This document shows, one piece after another, positions 45,601 through 55,200 of a stretch of 64,000 nucleotides of DNA (positions are counted from its first letter, which is position 1; each line of letters begins with the position of its first letter). Source of the stretch: Antedon mediterranea (lineage: Eukaryota; Echinodermata; Crinoidea; Comatulida; Antedonidae). The position numbers were made by a program, and so were the translations under genes. Location: NCBI RefSeq assembly GCF_964355755.1, contig NC_092676.1, forward strand, positions 16,846,288 to 16,910,287, written 5' to 3'. Below the pieces are notes generated by a model. The model saw only the letters and a program-made list of their open reading frames with translations. It did no database searches and was not told where the DNA came from.

Positions 45601-48600
45601 AACATTTATTTAATTGCAGTAAATCAAAAATATTAGCAAGTGGTGTGATTTCATGCTCTGTGTTTGTTGATTCGGAAATACGTTCTGTTCCCGTTGAATT
45701 TTCTCTGGAATACGACACTGTAAGTGTATTTAATATAGATTATTTTAGTAAGGTTTTAGATCATTTGTTTCATTAGACATCATCATTATATAATATTTGT
45801 ATTTGTTTCAGATTCTTGCAGACGAAAATGAAAATCAAGATGGAATCAAGGAAGAAAAAACAACAACTTGTCGCTTTTGGGATACACCGTCTGTGTATGT
45901 TTCTTAATAAAATGATAATATATTAAATTTCATACCAATACACCGATACTGTAAAGTTATTCATTATAATAACATAACATATCTGCTATAAACTTTATTT
46001 ATAAAATTAATAAAATAATAATAAATATTATATAACTTTTCTCCGGTTGAGACGATTTTTACACTTGTTGATTAATACCACACGCGTTTTATTTGTGAGC
46101 TACATTATTTTTAATTAGGTATTTTGTTTACAACAAATTCGCCACAAACTTATTCTTTTATAATTAAATTAATTTTTTAATTTTGTGTAGAGATTGGTCT
46201 ACAGAAGGGTGTACCAGTACATCGAAAATAAATACTGAAATGCAATGTGAATGTTCTCATACAACCAACTTTGGCATAGTAGTCGAAATTGAAGAGGTAA
46301 TTTGTTTAATAAGTCCAGTGAATTCGAAATAGTAGTGTGGTTGGCCCATTTCATTTTTATGGGTCTAAATAAAAAGTAAATAGGCTACGGCACACAACAT
46401 ATAAAAATTGCAAATTAAATAAACTAAAATTAAAGAAAATAAAAATTACTTAATTATGAAAATTTAAAATCATCTCAGATATTATTTGGTAGAGCAAATT
46501 CTTCTTTATAATGATATCTCTATAACTAGCACAGATTGTTTTGATTATTGTTATTTATCATAAATAACTGCAAATTACTGATACTATGATTGGTATGTCA
46601 TGTTCAGTCCCTAACTTTACCGTGTGTTGAAAAAAGCATTTCCATTACAAACACACGCAGATACCATACAATGGAAAGTACAGTAGGCCTAGAATGTTAA
46701 ACCTACTTCTATTCAAGGGACAACCACCCCGTTATGCGGACACTTTACCGTGAAACGAACAAAGAGTGATAATGTTGGATCCCGGAGGTGTCCCCTATAT
46801 TGTCAAAATCATATATTTAGCACTAACTTCAAATTTCATTTACTAGGTTTCCAGCAGTATTGATCTGGCACATATTGTTTATATTTTTATTATTATTGGA
46901 CTGATAATGCTCTTCCTTACACTATTCATTCTGATATGCGTCTAGTAAGTACTGTTTAATTTCAACTTAATCAATATTCAATGTATATAACAACTACAGG
47001 AATTCCTGTCATTTTATTGGACTAATGTGGGTCACATGACGTGCAATAGTACAAACTATGTATCGATCGTGAAAGATAGTACTTAATTTTCCCGTACGAA
47101 AACAATTATTACTGTTTATATTTTTGTTCTTTGTAGTGCTTTTACTCGTGCACATTGGCTTATAGTACATGGTAATCTTGTACTATCATTAGTATGCTGT
47201 TTTATAACATTTTTGGCGGGAATTGAAGATACAAACACCATTGTAAGTTTGGTACAATTTATCATGTCTTTATAAATTCATATAATGTATTGATGATTAA
47301 AATAGAGCATTTGCCTATCTAACTAATACTGTACACGCTGACCTTAAACCAATCCAGCATGTGAATATAATTAAATGTAGGCCTTCGTCGTAAGAAAGGA
47401 CTTTGTTTTCTTTTTACAGGGTGGATGTAGGGCGACTGCAATTTTTCTCCACTTCTTTCTGCTTGTTCACTTCATGTGGGTTTTGCTAGAAGGAGTCTAT
47501 CTTCATTTTACCATGATAACACCATTCCCTCAAAATGGAAAGATGCTTATCTCTCAAATTTTGATTGGTTGGTGCTTACCTTTGGTAATAACTTTCTTCA
47601 CAATGGCGTCATATTATGAAGGATACGGCAGGAATGACGTGTAATGTTATCGTTTCATTGTGTATTCAAGTTTTGTTTACAAGTTTATTTAACCTAAAAA
47701 ATGTCATAACGCGTATAAAAAATAAAAAATCACCACTCGTTATTTCTCTTAAAAGCGAATGCTGCTGCTATTGATTTTAACATTATTTTTTAACTGGCTA
47801 ATGTTATCATAAAAAAACAAAAAAAACAAGTTTGTTGATAATGTATTAGTTTAGCGTAACCGTATGCACCACGAACGCATTTACAGTATTCGTTACAAAA
47901 GGAACATTTTGAGTATTCATTAAATCTTTGTACTTTCTATAGGTGTTGGATGACCACAGATAAAGGTTTCTTGGCGGCGTATATACTCCCAGCAGTTTTA
48001 ATCATGCTAGTAAGTGGACATAGTTGTATTCTGTCATTAATGATTTTTGCTTTAAAAACGTAGGTTTCACATGCATTAATTATCATGTTAAATTAACTGT
48101 ACATGTTTGTGTATGTGGTAGGAGTATTGGAGTGACACATTGAAGTACTTTAACCGGGTATTCCGTCCACTTTTTATACTACCTGCAAATTTAATTTTTT
48201 TTTAAACACATTACACCAGTGATGTCTTTCCCATTTCACTTCCTATTTACTGATTTAGGCTTATTTATTTTGTTCATTTTAGTTACAGTTTGCTTTATTT
48301 AAACACTAACAACTAGGGTTTTATTACAATCAATAAACTAAGATGTTTTGGAATTATCCTTACGACACTAAAATCCATGTGTTTTTTTTACAGAGTTGCA
48401 TCAGTTGTTTAATACTTATCAACTACAATAATAACAAGAATGTGTACAGGGATGTCAACCATCTGGAACCATATCTAGTGTAATGTACCTAACCGATCGG
48501 TTTAAAACCAATTAATATATCACTATAATCAAACATTATGAATACTATATGTTCATAATAGGTCATTGTGACAAAAATATCATTGGCAATGTCAAAATAT

Positions 48601-51600
48601 CATAAATATAAGTAAATATTACATTTAGGCCTAAATGTTTTACTATCAATTATTACTAATATTTCTTCGATAGGATCTCACTGAGGGATATTTGTGTTGT
48701 GGCTGTTCTAACTGGTTTGACTTGGTTGTTCGGAGGTCTAACGACGAAGCACATCAACTCTCTAGGCTATCAAGTTTTCTTTGCCATGTTTGGTCTCGTT
48801 TTATCCATTTACATCTTCATATTTTTTGGAATGCGAAATCATATAGTAGGTGACAATTTATGTGGGCTTAGAATTAAAAATAGTATTGTTACATTGAAAT
48901 GTGCGTGGATATGATGAAATGATTTTAGTCCCAAATGTCACTTGAAATATACACGAGAGTATAAAGCTATTGAATAGTACTGTTTAAAATAAATAAGTTT
49001 GTGTCTATTTTGTTAAGATTGTAATTAAGAGAATATGGCTATGTAAGTGTGTGTACTTCGTATATATAATACTATAAAATGTAGGGCCATAAAACAAGGC
49101 CATATTACATGGCTGCAGTAGCGTGCGCAAATTTGAGTTAGTGTTTACCGACAGACCAACCAACCGACCAACAACCGACCGACATAGTGAGCTATAGAGT
49201 CGTGTTTGCACGCGACTAAACAAGAATAGTGTTTTTAAAATTCCTATATGTTATCACTATTGTAGGTTCAAGAGTACTACATGAATGAATCAAATGCCCG
49301 CACGAAAGTTGCAAATTTACAGAATCAAGATCAACAACATTTGGTAAGTAAATTATAATCAACACAAACAGCACATTAAAACATCCCCAAATATTATACA
49401 TGACACGTTTATCTAGCAAGTTCACTAAAAAAACAAAATAAGGATTTATTCATACAATTTAACATTTACCGTTGATAAAAGAAAACTACTGTGAAAAAGT
49501 AATCTTTTCTTTCAGAGAATCTTACCTCCAGCTCGTCAGTCTCCTGCTCTTTTTCATGCAACGGGTAAGAAAGAATCACTTTTACGGTCATGTGCGGTTC
49601 AAATTTAACGTTTTATTTTGTACAATTTGGACAATGACAATTTATCCAATTCGAGGTTTTAACTTAATAATGTCATGATTATGCTGCCAAAATCACAGCG
49701 TAACAACAGCATAATTATTGGTTGATTTAGGTTGGCTAATATCGTGTTTTTCGGAATCTGTTTCAAGTCTAATAAATGCTCAAATTAAAATTCTTTATAT
49801 AGAATTAGGCTATGCCTAGTCTAGGCCATTTATTCTGATTAAACACAGAATACTAATAGCTTTCAATTATTATGATTATTTTATTTAGAAAGTATACCAT
49901 TACATAATCGTATACAAGAAACTGAAAATGATCCATACAATGTGTCTGATACAGAGGATGGATTGAAGACTGTAAGTTACATCAATTATATTTTAACTTA
50001 ACTAAATTTACTATTAATTATTGATACTGTTATGGATATGGATTAAATACAAATATCATAATGTATTAATATTGTTTATAAACGGGAAAAGGTAGTTGAT
50101 TGGAGTAGGCCTGGTTGAGATGGTACTTGGTAGTTTCAAGGGTATTGAATATATTTTACCTATAGTGGCAGGAGAGTACAGTAGCCCACGATTGTTTCTA
50201 TTCCACACTCCATAAGCTTCAATTGAGACTTAGTTTATAAGGACGATATCAATTGTAATTTATCTACCCCGAAATTTGCGAGTTATTAATTAATATTTAA
50301 AATCAACGATGTTTATTTGTATTACTTTCCTTGTAGCCTCAATTAGATCGGTCTCCCAGTCCAAGACAAGAATACAACGAACAGGATCTACCAGGGCTAG
50401 TGCAAGAAAATACAGTACATGAGGACCAAGAAAAAACCAAGGTGGTACATACACCACCGATACTAGAATTGCCAGAAGACACTCTGCAAGACAATGTCGT
50501 AAAACCTGCAGACCCAAATAATGAAACTGAAAGTGCACAACTTCTGCAGCTTCCTAATGCCACAGTGACTAAAGTAAAAGAACCAGTGGTAGATGATAAA
50601 CCTCACAAATTAGCCCCTGAACAACTACCTGAAGAAAACAAAGATACCAATTTAGAACAACCAAAGCAAGATACAGGTGAAGATATCCCAATATTACATT
50701 CTTAGTCCGTTGTACACGATTGCATTTCAACAATCCATAGTATTCTTGAAAGAAAAATTTCTACTAATACATTGGCAGTATTTCTAACAATATTTTTTTT
50801 TTATTAAATTATTAATTAGAACAGAATGATGAAATACAAGATTCCTCAACTTCAGAAAAAACAGAAGTAATTAAACCACTTATAGAAAATGATAAAGAAT
50901 TAGACAATGACAATACGAATAAAAATGACAAACCAACAGCAGAACAAAACAAGTTAGAGCCCAGTAAGGAGCATAAACACGATACAAATCCAAAAGAAGA
51001 ACCGGTACAAGAAAACATTCCAAATCCAGATGACTTAACAAAACCCGAAGATGAAAATATGAAAATTGACGATGACAATCCAAATAAAAGGGAGGGCCAA
51101 TCGGAGGAAGACAATGACAAGTCAGAAGACAAAATAGTAGAACTTAAACAAGATACAAATCCAGATGAAATTCCAGACAAAATTGAAAGCCAGAACTCAG
51201 AGGAGTCAACAAAAACAGAAAATAAAACTATAGACAATGAAGATAGTGATATCGACAAAATTGACAGACAAGCAAAAGAAGAAAACAAAACAGATAACAC
51301 AATAAAAAGTAAACAAGATGAGGAAAAATCTGAGGAAACATCAAAAGAAGATGAAACAACACCAGAAAATGAAAGTATAGATAGCGAAAATGAATCAGAG
51401 GACAACTCAGCAGAACAAAGCTCAAATTCAAGGCCAACCACAACCAACAATGAAATTCCAAAAGATATGTCAACAAAACCAGAAAATAAAAATATAGACA
51501 ATTTCGATAACAATACCGATGGAAATAACGAACCTCCAAACAAATCAGAGGAAAACACCGTAGAAACTAAACAGGATAAAAATCCAGCTGAAAGGCCGGA

Positions 51601-52975
51601 TGAGGATAAGTCAGCAAAAACAGAAGATGAAAAAATGGACAACGATGACCACAATACAGACACAAACGACGAATCACCCGCACAACAAGAAATTAAAAAT
51701 GATAACACAACAGAAACTAAACCCAATAACATTCCTGAGGTCCAGGAAGAAACTCCGGTCAAAGTTCAAAGTTCAAATGAAGATGAGTCAATAAAAACAG
51801 AAGTAGAAAACACGGACAACGACGAAAGCAATCCTGATGAAACTGAAGAGCCACAAGCTGAACAGAACGAAAAGACAGAGAACAAAACGGACTCGAAACA
51901 GGATAAAAATGAAAAAGAAACCCCGGTCAAAGATCAAAGTTCAAATGAAGACGAGTCAACAAAAACAGAAGTAGAAAACACGGATAATGAAGAAAGCAAC
52001 CCAGACGAAACTCAAGAACCACAAGCTAAACAGAACCACAAGACAGAGGACAAAACAGACCCGAAACAGGACACAGATCAAGAGGAAATCCCGGTCAAAG
52101 ATCAAAGTCCAAATGAAGATGAGTCAACAAAAACAGAAGTAGAAAACACGGATAACGATGAAAGCAATCCAGACGAAACTGAGGATGCACAAGCTGAACC
52201 GAACGACAAGACAGAGGAAAAAACAGACTCGAAACAGGACACAAATCAAGAAGAACCCAGGGTAACAGATCAAAGTTCAAATGAAAACAAGTCAACAAAA
52301 ACAGAAGAAGAAAACACGGATAACGATGAAAGCAATCCAGACAAAACTGAGGAACCACAAGCTGAACCGAACGACAAGACTGAGGACAAAACAGACTCGA
52401 AACAGGACACAAATCAAGAAGAACCCCCGGTAACAGATCAAAGTTCAAATGAAGACGAGTCAACAAAAACAGATGTTGAAAACACGGATAATGAAGAAAG
52501 CAATCCAGACGAAACTGAGGAACCACAAGCTGAACAGAACGACAAGACAGAAGACAAAACAGACTCGAAACAGGACACAAATCAAGAAGAAATCCCGGTA
52601 ACAGATCAAAGTTCAAATGTAGACGAGTCAACAAAAACAGATGTAGAAAACACGGACAACCAAAAGGGCAATCCAGATGAAACTGAGAAACCACAAAACC
52701 CGAAAAAGGACGTAATTCCCGAAGATCAAAACCCCGACAAAAAATATGAACCACAAACAGAACAAGAAGACAAACCAGATGAAAAAACAGATTGTACAAA
52801 AGATAAAAATCCAGAAGAATCCCCCATCAAAGATGATGAGAAAACCAAAGCAGAAGAGGAAAAGCGCAAACGAATAGCAGCTTGTTTGGCAAGAGCGAGG
52901 TCTGTAAGTCCGTTTACCGTTCCCATGACTCGTGAAGAACCTCTTCAACCAGGATTTACACTTTCAAAGAAGTAA
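36321..52975 (+). CDS. Gene B: discoidin/mucin-like adhesion GPCR with giant acidic tail
   Basis: Exons: 36321-36634, 39192-39333, 39612-42427, 42939-43118, 43220-43267, 43564-43672, 44005-44175, 44950-45031, 45620-45719, 45812-45894, 46191-46296, 46847-46944, 47137-47242, 47420-47640, 47943-48009, 48394-48479, 48674-48845, 49266-49343, 49516-49564, 49889-49971, 50337-50676, 50820-52975. All junctions are AG/GT with matching phases and join into 2,534 codons plus a stop. Domains, counted from the first listed exon: discoidin 1-151, mucin-like stalk 152-1090, GAIN 1091-1383 with GPS, seven TM helices about 1384-1633, cytoplasmic tail 1634-2534. It is an autoproteolysing surface receptor; ligand and G protein are unknown. 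The first exon (start codon and signal peptide, expected to end in phase 1) was not identified. It is a divergently transcribed paralogue of gene A. Confidence 0.9.
36784..36960 (+). mobile_element. tRNA-related SINE-like segment
   Basis: GTGGCTTGGTGGTTATGATG then CTTGTCTACCACTCCAAGGG resembles the 5' half of a tRNA with an A box. The B box is degenerate (GGTGGATGGATCACTC). It shares blocks with the minus-strand segment at 2560-2800. It lies in the gene B intron after the first discoidin exon. Confidence 0.5.
37147..37960. mobile_element. Tetranucleotide-array element, copy 2 (inverted)
   Basis: It begins TTTTTAGTCGCGTGGAAGCG, with a (GTCG/GTCT)n array, about 570 bp matching copy 1 in reverse, a second GTCGGTCCGTCTGTC array, and the end GGCTGTTGGCCTTGTTTTAT. 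It lies in the gene B intron between the two discoidin exons, so both receptors carry one. Superfamily unknown. Confidence 0.78.
38120..39115 (+). pseudogene. Penelope-like element fragment (GIY-YIG endonuclease region)
   Basis: A broken open frame encodes FRRPPNLRDILVRSNFKSE, a Cys-rich stretch (SHLCSKSCKTCSL), then CLTKNVIYLIYCNICGKQYV, and after a frameshift near 38530 LRMRMTQHRSAIKTFKLDQP, VAEHCNSAGHS, RKDKENHWELQLKT and PFGLNILPD. The VIYLIYCxxCGxxYV ... HR order is the GIY-YIG nuclease of Penelope-like retroelements. In the expected YVGET the G is R. The reverse transcriptase part is missing (5' truncated). The non-coding tail (TGATGAATGGCTAGTGTTGC, CCCGAAAGCT) fits the 3' region of such elements. 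Inactive, in a gene B intron. Confidence 0.82.
39192..39333 (+). CDS. Gene B exon: C-terminal half of discoidin domain
   Basis: A 142-nt exon (TTTCATAG acceptor, A|GTAAGT donor) encodes IFSASPRNENDYVVNMFSSP, then VKGRYIKLNVISCNNR and CALRLEIIVCS. The R-Y-I-K-L-N-V and L-R-L-E-I-x-V-C endings are the usual last strands of F5/8C domains. The domain is split at the same place and in the same phase (0) as both discoidin domains of gene A. The 2.5-kb intron before it holds a SINE, a tetranucleotide-array element and a Penelope fragment. Confidence 0.88.
39612..42427 (+). CDS. Gene B mucin-like stalk exon with 27 x 28-residue repeats
   Basis: One 2,816-nt exon (CTACAG acceptor, phase 1; GTGAGT donor, phase 0). 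It begins YMNENVGSSQEMFVEIPLKM and then has VIRLRRSAGYDV, a dibasic R-x-R-R|S motif like a furin/proprotein-convertase site. From about 39880 to 42165 come 27 tandem 84-bp units, each 28 residues, built around NGNSATTNAPQTQ and NENTAATTNA. Units are about one quarter Asn and rich in Thr, Ala and Gln, yet the consensus contains no N-x-S/T sequon, so any glycosylation of the array would be O-linked. A unique acidic segment (INVTDDKVDDEVTTNVQTTT) links to GAIN. Two other frames and the antisense strand are open only because the unit is divisible by three. Role: an extended extracellular stalk. Confidence 0.88.
42610..42700 (+). repeat. Possible SINE tail (TTATATAGCGCC motif)
   Basis: CATTTATATAGCGCCATTCC and CTCATGGCGCTATGG form a small inverted repeat with GGCGCTAT/ATAGCGCC arms. 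This sort of terminal motif is common in dispersed repeats of marine invertebrates (from memory, not checked). Intronic in gene B. Confidence 0.3.
42939..44175 (+). CDS. Gene B GAIN domain, N-terminal exons
   Basis: Four exons: 42939-43118 (ISSLSNETQDNILSVSAQYL... to KTRAE), 43220-43267 (NLRDVAENLFDPAKKL), 43564-43672 (DEDDILGVAVSMELILVKSA... to SSKNT) and 44005-44175 (INIINTDSVEEAASLVFNFN... to SALDKVT). They form the helical subdomain A and its passage to subdomain B. The 48-nt and 109-nt exons match gene A exons 22 and 23 exactly in length and phase (LFDPAKKL against LLDPRNNL). A small candidate exon at 43891-43921 was left out: skipping it gives a direct phase match, while including it needs a phase the neighbours do not offer. 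Confidence 0.83.
44230..44680 (+). repeat. Minisatellite derived from the end of a GAIN exon
   Basis: Right after exon 44005-44175 the intron has about six decayed copies of the exon's last 60 bases plus donor: (C)AACTCACCTGGTCACGTAA, then ATAATCAGCCATGGATCAAG, then TTACAGGTTAGTA. The exon original reads GTCAACTCACTTGGTCACCT then GCCTTGGACAAAGTTACAG|GTAGG. Most copies have stops, so they should not be used as exons, but several retain ACAG|GT(T)AGT-like donors. Confidence 0.75.
44950..46296 (+). CDS. Gene B GAIN subdomain B and GPS
   Basis: Exons 44950-45031 (TIGMSVIYYDKDVFKSSQAV...), 45620-45719 (KSKILASGVISCSVFVDSEI... to SLEYDT), 45812-45894 (ILADENENQDGIKEEKTTTC... to FWDTPSV) and 46191-46296 (DWSTEGCTSTSKINTEMQCE, CSHTTNFGIVVEIEE). 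The GPS shows C-x-F-W, W-S-x-x-G-C and C-x-C-S-H-T-T-N-F-G-I-V. The cleavage triplet H-T|T is intact. The tethered agonist would begin TNFGIVV, in which Gly-Ile replaces the usual Ala-Val. One intron (45720-45811) interrupts the region that is a single exon in gene A. Confidence 0.92.
46847..48845 (+). CDS. Gene B seven-transmembrane domain
   Basis: Six exons: 46847-46944 (TM1, IVYIFIIIGLIMLFLTLFIL), 47137-47242 (TM2, HWLIVHGNLVLSLVCCFITF), 47420-47640 (TM3-TM4; GGCRATAIFLHFFLLVHFMW then VLLEGVYLHF; QILIGWCLPLVITFFTMAS), 47943-48009 (CWMTTDKGFLAAYILPAVLI, start of TM5), 48394-48479 (end of TM5 and loop) and 48674-48845 (TM6 VVAVLTGLTWLFGGL; TM7 GYQVFFAMFGLVLSIYIFIF). Hallmarks of class B2 receptors are present: [FH]-x-W-x-L-x-E-G-x-Y-L-[HY] in TM3, CWM in ECL2 with the TM3 Cys, and G-L-T-W-[LI]-F-G in TM6. 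Reading through the last donor (GTAGGT) would end the protein shortly after at 48914. This is the signalling core. Confidence 0.95.
46996..47105 (+). repeat. Dispersed repeat in gene B intron (between TM1 and TM2 exons)
   Basis: An inverted copy of 31260-31375, with AGGAATTCCTGTCATTTTAT, AATGTGGGTCACATGACGTG and CCCGTACGAAAAC. It does not touch the splice sites. Confidence 0.6.
49098..49219. mobile_element. Tetranucleotide-array element, short copy
   Basis: Only the termini remain: ACAAGGCCATATTACATGGC, a short CCGACCAACAACCGACC array, then CATAGTGAGCTATAGAGTCG and TGCACGCGACTAAACAA. About 120 bp, in a gene B tail intron. It may be the minimal mobile form of the family. Confidence 0.7.
49266..50676 (+). 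CDS. Gene B cytoplasmic tail, proximal exons
   Basis: Four exons follow TM7: 49266-49343 (VQEYYMNESNARTKVANLQN...), 49516-49564 (RILPPARQSPALFHAT), 49889-49971 (SIPLHNRIQETENDPYNVSD...) and 50337-50676 (PQLDRSPSPRQEYNEQDLPG... to QPKQDT). The segment is polar and rich in Ser, Pro and Glu, with RSPSPR-type sites that could be phosphorylated (inference). The last donor is G|GTGAAG, a weaker site. If that intron is retained the reading frame ends 29 nt later as EDIPILHS and a stop at 50705, giving a receptor with a much shorter tail. Confidence 0.83.
50820..52975 (+). CDS. Gene B terminal exon: 717-residue acidic repeat tail
   Basis: The last exon (AATTAG acceptor, phase 1) runs 717 codons to a TAA at 52973-52975. 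It is extremely rich in Glu, Asp, Lys, Asn, Thr and Gln, with almost no hydrophobic residues. From about 51750 to 52690 it holds between five and six copies of a 56-residue (168-bp) unit containing NEDESTKTEVENTDN, NPDETEEPQAE and KTDSKQDTNQEE. The C-terminus is different: KRIAACLARARSVSPFTVPM then GFTLSKK, a basic, possibly amphipathic end that could be a binding site. A disordered intracellular scaffold or spacer is likely; the composition recalls neurofilament-like tails but no homology is claimed. Antisense open frames here are shadows. Confidence 0.88.
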
Positions 52976-53990
52976 CTCGCTTTAAATGAATTCATTGTTT
53001 ATGCTTATTGTTATTATTATTTTGTATATATACATTTACAGTCAGTCACTCATTCGGTCATACAATGTTTAATTCACAATTACTATAGGCCTAGTTCAAA
53101 CGTTATTGTATAAAAGGTAGATCCGACGAAAGTAAAATATAGAATTACTCGAACATTAAATTTAGTTTAGTTTTAATCATTGTATGATAATAATCTTAAA
53201 CAACAATGTGTAATCAACCCGATTCTGCTGTCAATATGTTCGTATGTAGACAGGTACGGAATGTATACCTATAGACTCGTATCTAGATGACTGCAAATAG
53301 TCAATCACAATTTACCTAATGACAGCTAATACTCGGTTGTGAAATGAATGTAATGTCTCAATATTGATAAACATAGTTTATATCATGCTAACGTCTTCAT
53401 AATATTGTTTAATTAGATGATTTTAAATTCAGTAGAAGCTTGTGTGCTTAGTCTAATTGTTATACTTCAGTTAAACATTGTTCATTCTTCCTGGAAATAT
53501 CTAATGTTCAATAGTGTAATTTCTAAATTTATATAGCTAATTGCTTATTACGTGATATTTATTAACTTAAATAATGTATGTATGCCTACTTTAAAATACT
53601 TTCCGTATGCCATATTCGCGTAATATTCGTGTAACATGATAGGACTAGCTAGTTTTTGTAAAGTAGAAAACAATTTCGAATTTCCTTTTAAAAGGTGTAC
53701 GGTAATATAATTGAACGGTGTACTATAACCTTTTTATTAAAGAAAACAACGTTGTACATAATTATCTTGTGTTGTTTGTTGATTTAATAATTCAAGACAA
53801 TGACTTAAAATCGAAGATGAAATGATGATGACCCATTGCATACTTTTGTAGTAGATACACTCCAAGATATCAACGCAAAACACAATAAACCCAAAAATAT
53901 CAGGTAACTATCACTGAATGTTAAGTAAACTGTCTCGCCTTATTACTATATCTTCAAACCCTGTATTATTTTAATTGGCTTTCCATCAAC
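52976..53990 (+). other. Probable 3' UTR of gene B
   Basis: AT-rich DNA without coding signal directly after the stop codon. A canonical AATAAA lies at 53884-53889 and is the best polyadenylation-signal candidate, giving a 3' UTR of about 0.9 kb. Other less standard A/T-rich sites exist. No further gene begins here. Confidence 0.4.
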
Positions 53991-55200
53991 AATGAGAAAA
54001 TGGCAATGCTTCTAAAGGAGGTTCTTCATTAGTTGTAGTGTAGATGTTTCTGAGAAGATTTCTTTTAGATATTTTAATTGTTTATAAGAGTTTCTCTTAT
54101 GGAATAATGGTTATCCAGTTTCTGAGGAGCTCCTTTATTAGAAGTGTCGATTTCTTCATTTTTTTTAGAAGTTCAATTTACCAAAGAGGTTTTTTCATCA
54201 ATTATAGAAAGAAGTTGTAGAAGTTTCAATGTGTCTAATAAGTGTCGATGTTTCCCAAGATTTTCTGCATTAGTTGTAGATTAAGTGACTCTAAGGAATT
54301 TATCCATTAGTTGTAGAACTTTTAATGCTTCACATGAGTTTCTTCATTAGCTGTAGAAGTGTCTATGTTACCCAGGAGCTTATACATCAGTTATAGAAGT
54401 GTCAATGTTCCCAAGTTAAGTTTCTTCATTAATTGTAGAAGCGTCATTGTTACTTAAAAAATATTCCTCAATTGTAGTTGTAGAAATTTCAATGTTTCTA
54501 AAGGAGATTCTTCAATAACTGTAGAAGTGTCTATGTTTCCAAGGAGCTTTTTCAATAGTTATAAAACTGTCAATGTTATTAGTTTTAGAAGTTTCAATGT
54601 TTCCCATGAGTTCTTTATCAGTTATAGAAGTGTCAATGTTTCCCAGAAGATTCTTCATTAGTTGTAGAAGTGACAAGGTTTCCCATGAGTTTCTTCATGA
54701 GTTGTAGAGGTGTTAATGTTTCTTATGAGTTTCTACATCAGTTATAGAAGTGACAATGTCCCCGCCGAGGAGTTTCTTCATTAGTTATAGACGTGTCAAT
54801 GTTTCCGAGAAGTTTCTTTGTTAATTTTAGAAGTATTATTGTTACTTAAAAAAAGATTCCTCAATTAGCTGTAGTTGTAAAAATGTTAAGGTTTCTAAAG
54901 GAGATTCTTAAATAGCTTTAGAAGTGTCTATGTTTCCCAGTAGTTTCTTCAATAGTTGTGAAGTGTCAATGTTTCCCAGGAGTTTCGTCATTAGTTGTAG
55001 GAGTATCGATGTTTCCTAGAAATGTCTTTATTAGTTTTAAAAGTTTCAATGTTTCCCAGGAGATTCTTCATTAGTTGTAGAAGTTACAAAGTTTCCAGAA
55101 GAATGTCTTCATTGGTTGTAAAAGTGTCAATGTTCCCGAGGAGTTTCTTCAATAGCTGTAGAAGTGTCAAGGTTTTTCAATGAATCTTTAGTTGTATTTT
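53990..55200 (-). repeat. Decayed tandem array (~42-bp units)
   Basis: Some 25 diverged units of the plus-strand type TTCTTCATTAGTTGTAGAAG then TGTCAATGTTTCCCAGGAG. The minus strand of a consensus unit reads NIDTSTTNEETPG, close in style to the Thr/Glu stalk of gene A (TPLETTQ, PTTTNEVDG). Frequent indels leave no frame open beyond about 60 codons. It may be a dead stalk exon or a simple minisatellite. Confidence 0.7.

Noticed and set aside
50812-52948. Long antisense frames (Ser/Leu/Phe-rich) under the acidic tail exon
   Set aside because: Shadow of the biased Asp/Glu/Lys codon composition of gene B; nothing recognisable.
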